This document shows, in pieces, positions 1 through 12,838 of a stretch of 64,000 nucleotides of DNA (the first letter of the stretch is position 1; the number at the start of each line of letters is the position of its first letter). The stretch spans positions 62,001 to 126,000 of the forward strand of contig VWZP01005513.1 of NCBI GenBank assembly GCA_013396995.1, read 5' to 3'. The notes beneath the pieces were generated by a model. It had not been told where the DNA came from. It did not search any database and saw only the letters and a program-made list of their open reading frames with translations. Position numbers and translations under genes: made by a program. The stretch comes from Dicaeum eximium. Its lineage: Eukaryota > Chordata > Aves > Passeriformes > Dicaeidae.

Positions 1-953
1 AAGTTGAAGCTAAATAAACATCATATCAAAAAAGGGGTTCCCTTCCTCTTTCTTTAAACACTGCGTAATGATTCACCACAATATGGTTCAAATTATTGAT
101 CATTAATTCCTGATGTTAACTTCAGAGTTAATTTTTGTAGAAACATTCAGTCTAACTTTGGTTAAAATTACTTTTAAACCTTGAAACTGAAAAGTACATG
201 GTCAACTGCTCTTTTTCATGGTGATTCCCAGAACTCTAAGAAGTTCTAGGTCTTTTCTTCGGGAAAACATTTTCAGTGCTTTTATGTAATTTTCTCCTTT
301 TTCTGTGCCAATAAATACAAAAGAACCAGAAAAAATACCTAATGAAATAGGCTTTATAAAAACTAGTGTAAAAGCTAAAACCTAACAACTTCATAATGAA
401 AAAGATGTATTTTGGAAGCAGTAAATTAACATCACTTAATGAACTGAATGAAGTTCTATGATGCTTCAAACAGAAACTCATGCCAGAATGCTTTTTATTC
501 TGGCATATTTCTATTAAAGTTGAAGTTTGAACAACAGTATTCTTAAACTAAGAAAGCAAAGAGTAACTTAATATTCTTTCATTTAATCTTAAAACCTTTT
601 TTTTTTTGTTTGTTTGTTTCAGTCTTCCTTTCTTACTGGCATAGTTTAAACTATGCCATAATTCCTATTAGCAGTTAAAGTAAAATGAAGATACATTTCA
701 TGGTGAAAGATAAAAGAGAAATTTGCAAGTGCTGTTGGGAACTAGCTGAAGAGATTTTTGTTTGCTTAGCAATATTTTCTACTACTTCACCACGACAGAA
801 AAATAGAAAGTGAAGTTTGGAAAAAGCTTTTAGTTGTCCTGCTCCGTACTGGAATTCTGTCTTTCTTTAAGCACATTTAGCTTCTATGTTTAATTGCTTT
901 GTTAAAATCAAGATGCCAGCGCTTTCAAATAAGATGTTTCTGCTTTCCTGTAG
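1..953 (+). other. CFAP47: CFAP47 intron, 3' part (entered from the left)
   Basis: AT-rich sequence without a supportable exon. It ends in a pyrimidine-rich tract and the AG acceptor at 952-953 that opens the first exon in the window. It holds a T-rich run near 598-619, a perfect 9-bp-arm hairpin at 481-505 and a perfect 22-bp palindrome at 637-658. The open frame on the minus strand at 236-481 is low-complexity, rich in Phe and Tyr, and is not taken as a gene. Assignment as intron follows from the exon at 954 starting two bases into a codon, so an upstream exon must exist outside the window. Confidence 0.7.
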
Positions 954-1106
954 TTGTGATACGCTGTCAAGCCAGGCAGAGGCTGGAGCAGAGAGTGGAG
1001 CTGCTGCTGATTGGGGCAGTGCCTGGTGCCACTGCTCTGCCTGATGCCGGGAATTCTGCCACGGTCAATACGGATGAGTCGTCCAACACCTCAGAAGTCA
1101 CTGATG
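954..1106 (+). CDS. CFAP47: CFAP47 exon (fifth from last), C-terminal region
   Basis: Internal coding exon of 153 nt. The acceptor is a pyrimidine-rich tract ending TGTAG and the donor is G|GTAAGA. The exon starts with two bases of a split codon and ends with one base of the next (phase 1). That base completes a Gly codon with the first two bases of the exon at 14551. The frame encodes about 50 residues: a basic, beta-strand-like start (VIRCQARQRLEQRVELLLIG) followed by a Ser/Thr/Asn/Asp-rich linker ending SNTSEVTD. The first part fits the strand pattern of the Ig-like ASH/MSP-type modules that fill the C-terminal half of CFAP47; the linker is probably poorly conserved. CFAP47 is an axonemal protein of motile cilia and sperm flagella. 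The exact-phase join to a strongly recognisable exon is the main support, as this exon alone is not diagnostic. Confidence 0.72.
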
Positions 1107-4100
1107 GTAAGAACAGTTTTGATGTCATACTGTTTTAGGAAAATTTCAGATAAGTACTTCACCAGACGTGCAGCTCTGCCATGACATGAGTGAGGTTTAG
1201 GCAAATTGTCCCAGTCCATATTTCCACCATTTTGCAAGTATAGGGTATTTAACTTTTTGCCTGCAGCTATAGGCACCTTTGAACCTGAACCTCCCTTTTT
1301 AAAAATTTGTCCTGGGTGTGAGGCTTGCATACATACAATCTCTCCTTTAAAAGAGAGCCTGCACAAAGTCTTCAATTAGAAAAAATACGTCTGTGTAAGC
1401 ATTGCCAGGAGACATTTATTCTGCAGGTTTATAAGATGAATTCCCATCAGCAGGTCAATATCGGTATCAGAATGGATTGAAGAAGGAGGACTTTTTGAAA
1501 GAACTGATAAAGCTTTGTAAAAGGATAGCTTCCACTTACTGTTAATCTGCTGAGAACACAGTGAAAATCAATTTATTCAGATACAGCTGCTGTTCAAAAT
1601 ATACCTCTCCTTGAAACAGAATGGCACAACATATAAGTAGTAAGGCAGGAATGCTTGTTACTGCTGTATCACCAGTATTTGTGTTATCAGTCATAGTCAC
1701 TACAGCAAATTTGAAAATTGTGCACCCTGTAAACTTAACATTCCATTTTGAGTTCAAAGTCATCCTCCTTTATAAGGAAAATTTATTTTAAAATTATGAC
1801 ACATAACATGAGACAGACTAATGTGTGTTTAACTTAGCTGTAGATGAGAGAAGGGATTTATCCTGTATTCTGACTTTGTTCAAAGTGGTAAAAGATGAGT
1901 TTACAGATGTTGCTATAAGTGCAGTCTATCAGGTCATCAGTTGGAAGGGCAGGCAAACTTGGCTTTTGTGTCCCATTTCTCCTATTTACAGTCTGTTCCA
2001 ACAGAGGCTTTGTAGGAATACCATGTTACCATGTTAGAAAATGTCCTGCCAAATAACAGAGAAAGTGAATAGCTGTAAAAGGTAAATCAGCATTACATCC
2101 TTCCTAGAAGGCCAATTTTCATGGAAACATACACATGCTCTGCACATTGATCAATGTAATCTCATATCAACAATTACTGTTCAGATCTTTAAACAGCTTT
2201 TATTTCTGAAAGCTTTTAAAGCAGGAGGAGATCTGAAGATGAACTGTTAAAAAGAGCTTGCACAGCATGTGCTTACTGATTGGCTAATATTCCTAATTAC
2301 TTTTTAAGGTTTTCTATTTACTCATATTGCAATGTCAAAGATAACTTATTTTCTGGGCATATTATCATCTTACACACCCATATTACAAAGTGATTGTGGT
2401 AACTCCAGTGAAGCAAAAAGATGTGAAGTTGTCAGTGTACATCTATTCCTCTTTGGAGAACTGTAAATACTATTATAAAAAATTGTTCAGCCTTTTGAGA
2501 ACAGTTGTCCATCAAGATACAAAGGCACTTTTTTTTTTTTTTTATCATAACGGAGTTATGATAAAACAGAGTAACAGATTTACCTCATTATTGGCTGGTC
2601 ACATATGAGTGGGCTGCCTTAAACACACCTGGGCTATTTCCCTCCAAAATGGTGAATGTGAATTGACAAGAAAAACATGCAGTGAGCAAGCTGAGGCAGC
2701 CTTTTGAAAGTCTTGCAGATTCATGATGTCTAATTCTTGTTTTATTCATAGGAATAATTTATTAACACTGGCTTCTGCACATGCTACAAGACATTGATTT
2801 GGGGCATTGCATCTTTTTAAGTAAAAATTCTGGTAATGAAATGCTTTACACCATAGGTAGTAAAATAATTTTTAACACTGTGCTTTTCATAGTTTTCAAT
2901 GACATTTTAATGCCATTATTGATAGATGAATTTGAGGCCTGTTAGGAAGGAAATTAAATGGTACTATCTGAGCTTTCTGCAGTCTACCAGTAATATCATA
3001 AATAAAAGCCTAAACCTTTAAGATAACAGTCTGGCACACTGTTCTTCATTTTTTTTCTCTTCTGAAGGAGTGATTAATCAGAATGCCTGTGTGATGTGTA
3101 ATAAGCAGTTTTTACACCCAAGGATAAATGATGATAATTACTGGCAGATCAGATTTAAACAGCTAATACTGTGATTCACTATTTAAATTATTTGGACAAG
3201 TATAAATTCTTTTAAAGTGAAAAATCTTCAAGCATGTCTTTTACATAAAAAATTCAATTTCATCCAATACAGAGAAGTGCACTTGACACAGAAAGCTACT
3301 ACAACCTCTTAAGAAAGAGGATGCAATCTAAATACTGTCTAGCTTCAATGACATAGTTTCTTGTTCAGAATTCAGCAAAATTCCAGGGATCAAATAATGA
3401 AAGCTTAATATTTTAGGCATAGCAAATACAGTATGGCCCTTTTAAAAAATAATTTTCAGTTGCATAAAATGCATTTAATCCTAAGTATATTTTTCATCTG
3501 TTTTCTTACATATGGCTTTAAAGATATCTTTTCCACTAAAGGAAACTTAAGAGCTGAAATTCATTCAAACAAGTGTGAAGTTTGCTACTTTTTAGTTTAA
3601 GTATTCAGTGGGAAATACAAACATATTTAATTTTCTGCAATCTTCTAAAAGAAATCAAGCATTCAGAAATCAGTTATGGATGTTTGACTGACATTTGACA
3701 TTCACAACTTTGTGTGTTTGTAGTGGTCCTTTGCAACCTTCCCCTTTCAATTGCTTCAGTTTATCTCATAAGCCAACCATGAGGGCTGAGTGTTTCTCAT
3801 TAACTTCCCTCATCTTTATTAATTCATAGCTCTCCTCACAGCCCAGCTGCTTATCTCCTTGCTCCTGAGTTCTTATTTCTGGGAAGGTTTCATGACAGTT
3901 ACCATGGAGGGGAATAGTGCTGCCCAGGTTCTGTAGGGCAGCACAGGTGCAAGGTTGGTTTATGTTGTGACCAAGTTTTAGAGCCATTCTGAACTCAGAC
4001 TAATCAGATGGAGAGTTCAACTGCACCTGAGACTGAAATAACATTTTCCAGATATTCCAATCCATAATGTACACTGGCATCCATTATACAAAGTGCATCT

Positions 4101-7100
4101 GTTCCCTTTGTTTCACTGTTAATAAAAACTTTATAGCAACTACGTAATATTCCTGAAACTCATCGGAATATTCAAAAGGCTCTATTTTCTTTCATTTCAT
4201 TAAAGCAGCTCTTTGAAACCAGCAAAGAATAAAAACATATCCAAACACACATTAAAAAGCTGTTTTCCAACCCCAGAGGGATGTTGTGGTAGCCAGTGGT
4301 ATAGATTACACTACATTCTCATTTAATGTGATGGATCTGGATCAAGAGGCTCACCTTTAAGATATAAGGTCAATAAAATTGGTTATGACCAAAGAAATCT
4401 TTGGAGACAAGTCATCTTTATGGACTTGATTACTCATCCAGAGATGTTAATGTGATTGCTGATAAAGTGTAGCAGGTTAATATTGAAAGCAGTATGAAGA
4501 GGATAATAATGATGAAGATGGCCCTATGTCCTACTTAGGCCATTTCTGTATTGTCAGAATAACTGTGGCATTATTCTTGAAATTATCCTTGAGGATGAGA
4601 AAATTATAGCTATATAAATTAGATTTTCTTCCTATGCAAGAAATAAAAGAAAGGATGACAAAATGTTTGTTTTGGATTAAGAGTTGATGAAAGCAGTGAT
4701 CAATGGCAAAATGAAACTGTTGACAAGGGGGTGAACCAACAATTGAGACACTTTGTTATGGATTATTGCTTTGTTGTTAGAGGTGACAACTCCTGATGGA
4801 AAACAGAACTAGTAGAAGTCAAAGTATAAAGCATCAGAGGAGAATTGAAAGTCTTAGATGGATTATTTTGTCAGCTACATAATTTTTGTTTACATCTGTC
4901 TGTTTCTTTATTTATGAGTAAATCATGGAAGAGATTTGATGTATTGTTTATTTCCATTATTGAACTGAAATAATGCCAGGCATTTTAATGAAGAAGGTCA
5001 AATAGTTCTTGTTGATATACAAGATCATCACTGGCTCCATTAAAAAAGAGAAAAAACACAGCATAATTTTTTTTCTCATAGGTAAACCCTCCTACTGCCA
5101 TTTCTTAATATAACTAGAACAATAACAACAAATACTGGCAAAAAAGGAATTTGTGAATTGTGAGTGGGCAGTTGGGAACTGCTTTTATTTCTGTTTATAG
5201 CAGTCACTTCTGTTTACACAGTCATTTCTGTTTCCTTGCCATTTTAAAAAATGTTAAAATCTGTAAGCCTTAGAAATGAGAATCATCGTTATGTTAATTA
5301 AAATCACTTTCTGACACTTATGCAAAATCATGCTCACTTTAAATATTCAACGCTTAAAGGGAACCAAATCAATTATAAACTAATCTGAAGTTATTTGTTC
5401 AGCTTCACAAAATTGCAAAACCAATAAACAATACAAAACCAGAAATAATGAAATTCTGCCAGGTGCTACTCTTCAGTATGATGTAGATCCAGGAAACATG
5501 AGAAGTCCAAAAGAACTGATTGACTAACCCAAATAATGTTTGAAACAAGAGCACACAAATAGATATCCCTTAAAATTACTGGAGCTAGTGGATAAGGAAA
5601 ACCAAGGCAATATAATTAGCTGGAAGAGTGTATTAATTATTTTAATTACTCTATGTTTGTGATTGCTGTTTCTCCCATTTCTTCCTCACAGAATTTCTTG
5701 TAATCTCTTTGGTTGGGTGATAAGGAAGTATTACTTCCAATAGAAACAGGACCACTACACCCTTGTTTTGTAAAGATATTTTGGGGAAGCTTCTGTAAAT
5801 CAGAATTGTGGCCAGCACGGCTCTAGAGGACCTTAACTGTTCTTCTGGAACATAACACCTAACAGTGACCTGTCTCTATTAATTTCCACTTTTTTTCTGA
5901 ATTATTTTCTCATTATTTATGGGACACCAATGAAGCATTGCTAGTCAAACCCCTTAAGATGCAAACTTCTTAGGTTTTTCTGGGACAGCGGCCCTATGTC
6001 TCTCAGCTGTGTTTGAATGCTTTTTTGTCATAGAAAAGCAGAGGATTTCTGCACCTAAATTTGTCTCAGAAAATTTATATTTTACTATAGTAAAAAACCA
6101 CATGCATGCAACAAACCTACCCCAAATGCTCTCCCATTTGCAGGTTATGACACCCTATTGTAATTTCTGTGATAAAATTCTTTGTTCTTGTCTTCTGTCT
6201 CTGATGTTGCATTCTTCAAGTTTTGTTGTTCTTACAGAATATGAAGTTATTATCTCTAGACCTCCTTCATCTCTCCCACGCTGCACATTTTCAACAAAAC
6301 ATGATACAAAAATTGCCCAACAAGCCTCCCCTGTTGTTTTGTAGAATGTATAAAACTTTATGTTTTTATAAATTACTGCAGCAGGCCTATTGTTTTGACA
6401 GTTTAAGAACAATTTGATCTGAGGCTTTGGAGATACAGGTAGATACTGAAACTATAAGACAAGTAAATAAAAGTTACATAGAATCACCACAGAACTTTGA
6501 ATGAAGAGATAACCTTGAACCATCACTCTTTTTTCAAGCCAGCTGAGGAAAACAAGAGTAAAACCTCAGAAATTTACTACACAAAACTTTTATTAATTCT
6601 GAAGCTTGATTTGTATCCAAAAAATAACACAAGTGGGTACCTCCCATGAGATGAAATGTCTTATAGTAGAGGAATTTACACTGCCCTGTGTGATAGATGT
6701 TCTGTCTTACGTGTAAATGAATGCAATCTGTTGGGGAAGGAATAGGAAGCAAATTAATGTGACCCTAGTGATCAGGTGCTGTGTTCCACTCTCTGTGGCT
6801 CAGTTTTGTATATTAAAACAAGCCAGAAGATAAAAAGTGCATGCTTTTGTAACAGACCATAGTATATTGTAAAACTGTCAAGAACTAGTGAAAAAGTGGT
6901 GATGTGGGTTTTCAATTTAACCTCTGTTGTGTGCCAATTCAAATAGAATGGTCAGGTTAAAAGTCAGCTTGAGTTGTTACTGATTTCTGTGGGCAGCATT
7001 GAAAGTGAGGCAAATTACTCTGGATGCCATGGAAAAAAGAATGTCTGTGTGAATTAAGACTAAATCATGAGATATGTTCCTGAAGAAGCTGCTTTGATGT

Positions 7101-8012
7101 TTCTGTGCCAAGGTACAGATGTGATCTTTATCTGCCAAAGTTTCTGGCTCAATGAAGACACAGCTAAATAAAAAAAGAACTTGTTGAAAAAGGATTGTAA
7201 TGGTTATGAAGAAATAAATTTTAATTGTTTCCTTTATAGCATGAATTTATAGAGTAGCGTACAAATCTGAGGAAAATGCCAGATCAAAGGCAAATAATGT
7301 GAGGTCCTTTGGACTGAAGAGAATGCTTTTGATTTTTCTGAGGTTTTTGTTTCAACTCTACTATGCAAGTAATATGAGAATAAAGAAAGCCTTGAATGGG
7401 ATGTATGGAGGCAGAGTAAAAAGAGAATTAGTGAAAAAGGGATTCAGGGACAGAGAATATATGGAAACAAGCTGCAAGGAACAATACTAGATGCACACCA
7501 TGGGTTTCATATACGTGAAATGGATTCACAAGCTTCCATTTCATTCACTAAACTATGCAACGTTTAAAAGAAACACGTTCTCTAAACAGAAAAAGGTGGG
7601 GGAATGCTTTTTAATTTTTCTGCTTCTTTACAGTAGAAACTTGGTTTAGAAGTAGATGCCTCTTTCAAAGAAGTGTTTTGAAAGAGAAAAATTAGGAAAC
7701 AGAAAAATTGAATATAAGAGAAAAATTAAGAAAGAAGCATTCCTGTTAGTTGCTTAGGAAATAGGCAGTGGGTTAGAGGCTAAAAGATGTGGGTAAGAGT
7801 GGAATTTTGTAGAGCCCTGAGGATACAGATGAAAGTTTTTGGCTGGATATGGAAAGAGAAAAACTTGCAGAGAAGAGATACAAGAATGTATATGCAGAAC
7901 TATATTGAGAATTTCCTTGAATTCCTATGAGGATCAATAATTTTTTATCAACAGAAGGAGATAAGCTTTTTTATCCATTAATTTCTATGAGTTTAATTTG
8001 GTGTCTGGGATT

Positions 8013-9704
8013 TAGTAAAGTTATGTTATCTTTGCTTATATTTATAATGCTCCATAGACATCTCTTTTGTACCTGTATAAAGAAATCTGGTGAAAGGCAT
8101 ATTTAACTATAGCCAGGTCTTTGGGGGGGTTTATGTAATTTGCTTATTCTGCTGCTGTTGTCCTGTAGTTGTGACATTTTACAGTGAGAAACAGATACAT
8201 AATTTTCACTTGAGATCTCATGTCTTATTACCCACATGATGTCTACTTAAGTGTTAGGATGTTCTTGACCACTAAACTCCTTTTTACTTTTTTCCTTTAT
8301 TACTCTTGGAATTCACTTTTTGCTGTTTATTTGAATATGTACTTGAAAACAGTATTATAATTATTTAATCTTCTGTAAAATAATGTGTTCTGTCTATCTC
8401 TACTTTTGCTGGAGAGACAGAACTGTATATTTAATGTTCAGTCCCCACTGCCTGCTGAGTTCCAGCAGTGTCTGTATGAAAACTCTTGGAAGACAATGGA
8501 GAAGCAGGAAAAGAGCAAGTGTCAGATGAGACCCGAAAGGAGCTATGAAGGAAGATATTTCAAAAGATTTGGAAGGTGAAGATTAGATGCCAGATACCTA
8601 GTAGAAATGAGTAGTTAATGTCTGGTTTTGTAGTTTGTGTTAGCTGTTTGGGGACTATTAGATCAAGAGGAGAGGAAATCTTTGTTAGGTGTCAGGGCCA
8701 CAAGGACACTTAGCCTTGGAAAATTATCAGAACCAGGGGAAAAAATCAGTGTGAGTGCAGTGTGTTACATTCAGCACCAAGTGAAAATAATTAATCTGGT
8801 TTATGCAAAGCATGAAACTGCAAATTTATTAATATCTGGGCTTAATTATATGTTTGTGTTTGGTGACTGTGCTTCACTCCTTTATGAAATGACTACAAAT
8901 AAGAGCAGTTAAGTGAATTCACTTGCATCTCTGTTTTACTGCATCCATCCAAGGAAGAGCCTCTGCAATGAGGACAAGCACTTTTGCAGTCTGAGCATGA
9001 TTCCATCACAGTTTTAATTTCCATCTGTCTCATTGGAAATGGGAGACAGTGTGAAAGTAAAGCTGGTCCCTTGGGGAGATGCTCCCCTTTGCCACGTTTG
9101 TGTCACCAATGTGCCGCGGGTTAAGCGCTGTTTGTGGAGAGCTCAGCCAGCCACGTCTCCCCTGGGTGTCCACAGGGCACTGCAGCCTCCCAGGCCAGTG
9201 GCCATGAGATCATCATCAGGAAATGCATATATATATAATATATCATATTATAATTATACAATATATAATGAGAATATATAATATACATTTATATATTAAT
9301 ATATATAATAATTATAGAATATATATAATTAGAATAATATATAATATTTATAATTATAATTATATATAACATATATAATATATATAATATATATAATATA
9401 TATAATATATATAATGAGCTGGTCCTCAGTGAAATCAAACACTCACTTTTCAGAAACAGGAGGGAGGTACAAACCCTTCTCTCCTGACACCCTGAAACTC
9501 TGTTGGAGGTCAGAAATATCCAGTGGGCCTTTCACTGCCTTCTGGAGGCAATAGGTCTATCTACAAATGTCTTTGTTATTAATTCTTTTGAACCTTAAAT
9601 ACAGGTTCTTTTCCATTAAAATATTATTTGAATTTCTAAGATTCCTATTTTGTGAGTCGATTGAAATAGTTTCAGTTTTAGATGCATTACTTTTAAAGGC
9701 ATGC
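8013..9704. repeat. Tandem duplication, copy 1 (about 1.69 kb)
   Basis: This 1692-nt block recurs head to tail at 9706-11392, offset 1693, separated by one N at 9705. The differences I could read are A8077/G9770, A8876/C10569 and A9599/T11287, one fewer 9-bp unit (aatatatat) in the AT tract of copy 2, and a C/T change plus an extra 4-bp ccat unit near 11241-11248. The length difference (1692 against 1687) is fully explained by the -9 and +4 indels. No gene is recognised inside. The block includes a CpG-richer patch near 9095-9155 directly before the AT tract. Confidence 0.95.
9225..9415. repeat. AT-rich microsatellite in duplication copy 1
   Basis: About 190 nt made almost wholly of A and T, with interrupted TATATA and AATATATAT units and four consecutive 9-bp aatatatat units at its right end. 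It sits inside the intronic duplication. Such tracts are hard to assemble and expand or contract readily, which fits the one-unit length difference from the second copy. Confidence 0.95.
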
Positions 9705-9705
9705 N
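9705..9705. other. Single N (assembly join)
   Basis: One ambiguous base lies exactly between the end of duplication copy 1 (ending ggcatgc) and the start of copy 2 (beginning tagtaaag). The same ggcatgc ends copy 2 at 11392, after which unique sequence resumes. This is the pattern of two overlapping contigs joined with a placeholder base instead of being merged. Confidence 0.9.
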
Positions 9706-11392
9706 TAGTAAAGTTATGTTATCTTTGCTTATATTTATAATGCTCCATAGACATCTCTTTTGTACCTGTGTAAAGAAATCTGGTGAAAGGCATATTTAAC
9801 TATAGCCAGGTCTTTGGGGGGGTTTATGTAATTTGCTTATTCTGCTGCTGTTGTCCTGTAGTTGTGACATTTTACAGTGAGAAACAGATACATAATTTTC
9901 ACTTGAGATCTCATGTCTTATTACCCACATGATGTCTACTTAAGTGTTAGGATGTTCTTGACCACTAAACTCCTTTTTACTTTTTTCCTTTATTACTCTT
10001 GGAATTCACTTTTTGCTGTTTATTTGAATATGTACTTGAAAACAGTATTATAATTATTTAATCTTCTGTAAAATAATGTGTTCTGTCTATCTCTACTTTT
10101 GCTGGAGAGACAGAACTGTATATTTAATGTTCAGTCCCCACTGCCTGCTGAGTTCCAGCAGTGTCTGTATGAAAACTCTTGGAAGACAATGGAGAAGCAG
10201 GAAAAGAGCAAGTGTCAGATGAGACCCGAAAGGAGCTATGAAGGAAGATATTTCAAAAGATTTGGAAGGTGAAGATTAGATGCCAGATACCTAGTAGAAA
10301 TGAGTAGTTAATGTCTGGTTTTGTAGTTTGTGTTAGCTGTTTGGGGACTATTAGATCAAGAGGAGAGGAAATCTTTGTTAGGTGTCAGGGCCACAAGGAC
10401 ACTTAGCCTTGGAAAATTATCAGAACCAGGGGAAAAAATCAGTGTGAGTGCAGTGTGTTACATTCAGCACCAAGTGAAAATAATTAATCTGGTTTATGCA
10501 AAGCATGAAACTGCAAATTTATTAATATCTGGGCTTAATTATATGTTTGTGTTTGGTGACTGTGCTTCCCTCCTTTATGAAATGACTACAAATAAGAGCA
10601 GTTAAGTGAATTCACTTGCATCTCTGTTTTACTGCATCCATCCAAGGAAGAGCCTCTGCAATGAGGACAAGCACTTTTGCAGTCTGAGCATGATTCCATC
10701 ACAGTTTTAATTTCCATCTGTCTCATTGGAAATGGGAGACAGTGTGAAAGTAAAGCTGGTCCCTTGGGGAGATGCTCCCCTTTGCCACGTTTGTGTCACC
10801 AATGTGCCGCGGGTTAAGCGCTGTTTGTGGAGAGCTCAGCCAGCCACGTCTCCCCTGGGTGTCCACAGGGCACTGCAGCCTCCCAGGCCAGTGGCCATGA
10901 GATCATCATCAGGAAATGCATATATATATAATATATCATATTATAATTATACAATATATAATGAGAATATATAATATACATTTATATATTAATATATATA
11001 ATAATTATAGAATATATATAATTAGAATAATATATAATATTTATAATTATAATTATATATAACATATATAATATATATAATATATATAATATATATAATG
11101 AGCTGGTCCTCAGTGAAATCAAACACTCACTTTTCAGAAACAGGAGGGAGGTACAAACCCTTCTCTCCTGACACCCTGAAACTCTGTTGGAGGTCAGAAA
11201 TATCCAGTGGGCCTTTCACTGCCTTCTGGAGGCAATAGGTCCATCCATCTACAAATGTCTTTGTTATTAATTCTTTTGAACCTTAATTACAGGTTCTTTT
11301 CCATTAAAATATTATTTGAATTTCTAAGATTCCTATTTTGTGAGTCGATTGAAATAGTTTCAGTTTTAGATGCATTACTTTTAAAGGCATGC
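9706..11392. repeat. Tandem duplication, copy 2 (about 1.69 kb)
   Basis: Second copy of 8013-9704, 1687 nt, in the same orientation. It continues without break into unique intron sequence at 11393, whereas copy 1 continues from unique sequence on the left. Divergence is a handful of substitutions and two short-tandem indels, in the range expected between alleles. Confidence 0.95.
10918..11098. repeat. AT-rich microsatellite in duplication copy 2
   Basis: Same tract as 9225-9415, with three instead of four terminal aatatatat units. It consists nearly entirely of A and T. Confidence 0.95.
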
Positions 11393-12815
11393 GTCTATCA
11401 ATTAGTTTTACAGTAAATCTACCAGTCACAAAAATTCACATTCCCCCAGTTTGTATGCCCAGAGTGTAAAATCCTTGGAGTTTTCATGCTGTAAGCCTTA
11501 TGAGTCATAAAATATATTTTTTTAAAGTGGTGTATATCCTTTCATCTTCTTAGAGGTTATTTAAACAAACCCCAACATCTAATCCAGAGCTTTTGAAGCA
11601 ATGCCCTTAGTAGCATTTGCAAATTAATGACAGCCAAGTCATAGTACAGTATAGCTGAAAAGCCTGGTTGGTTTTTAAACATAGGTGCTTCAGTAGTTCC
11701 ATATTCACAAGTGTTGCTTAGATGCATACTACTACCATAGATTTAGATCTATACTAAAGATTTAGAAATCTTTATTTACACAAATGAAAATGCATGAAGG
11801 CTGAGATTAAGTGCCTGTCAAAAGAAGAAATGTTTAATGACTAAAAAAAATTATCTTGGAATAATTACCTCAGAACATACTTTCTCTTCTTACCTAAATA
11901 AGGCAAAACATATTATTCAGAAAATAGGAAGAAGTAATAATTTTTATAATCAGAATTTCTATTCCCTAGATTTAACTAGCTGTATATAAATAGCATGCTT
12001 ATATCTTCCCAGTGTTTAGATTGATAAACATCTCTATGTTGAGTCAGATGTGTCTAAAGCTCTCCCTGCTGCTCTCTATTTACAGAACACGAGTGGATTA
12101 ATGGGGGTATACTTTTATATTTGCATGTGTATTTTACATCTTGCATTAGATAAAACAAGAATTTCACCTATATTAAAAATGGGGATTTTTAAAAAGAAAA
12201 CTGAACTGAAATGAAGAGAAAACTGAATGAAAGAATACAAAAAGCCTGGCCTAAAGGGCCTATTTGAGCAGTATGTTATATTGTATTAGACTTTGCTTTA
12301 AATAAAACGTTAGTGCTATCTCCACATTTTATATCTTGTGCCATTTTAATCGAAACTAGGAATTCTAAGAGTCAAGAAAACTCTGAATATTTGAGAAATT
12401 GGCCAATTTCCTAGCTCTTTCATAACTTTTTTTTCTTCTACGTTCTGCCAGTTTGTTTAGGTAGCACGTGTGTTACAGGGCTGCTAGAATCAAATATTAA
12501 CATTTCACAGAGAATTCCCACAGCATGATAATATAGGAGTCTTCAGGGCATCTGTGATGAAAAATATAACTATGTTTTACATTTTTAGCAGTGCTAAACT
12601 AGATCAGCAGTATAGATAAAAATGAGCTGAAGGGACCAATATAGCAAGGTTCCAAATATTGGCATTCATAAATGCATGATTTTTTCCTCAAGTGTTGGAA
12701 GTATAAAATATTTTAACTAATTACTTAATATAAGCCTAGAACAGGTTGCAAAACAGCTTCGAACAGAAAAATAATATATTTAATTGCTTCTGACTGAAAA
12801 TTTTATGTGTGTGTT

Positions 12816-12838
12816 TATATATATATATATATATATAT
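12816..12838. repeat. (TA)n microsatellite
   Basis: Uninterrupted alternating TA of about 23 nt, preceded by a short TGTGTGTG run. It lies in the CFAP47 intron. Confidence 0.95.

Noticed and set aside
236..481. Minus-strand open frame rich in Phe/Tyr
   Set aside because: Low-complexity, AT-driven composition inside an intron, with no splice context or recognised domain.
8385..10605. Identical pairs of open frames at 8385/10078, 8637/10330 and 9033/10726 that could suggest a duplicated gene
   Set aside because: They repeat only because the whole 1.69-kb intronic block is duplicated around an N. None has a recognisable domain or splice context.
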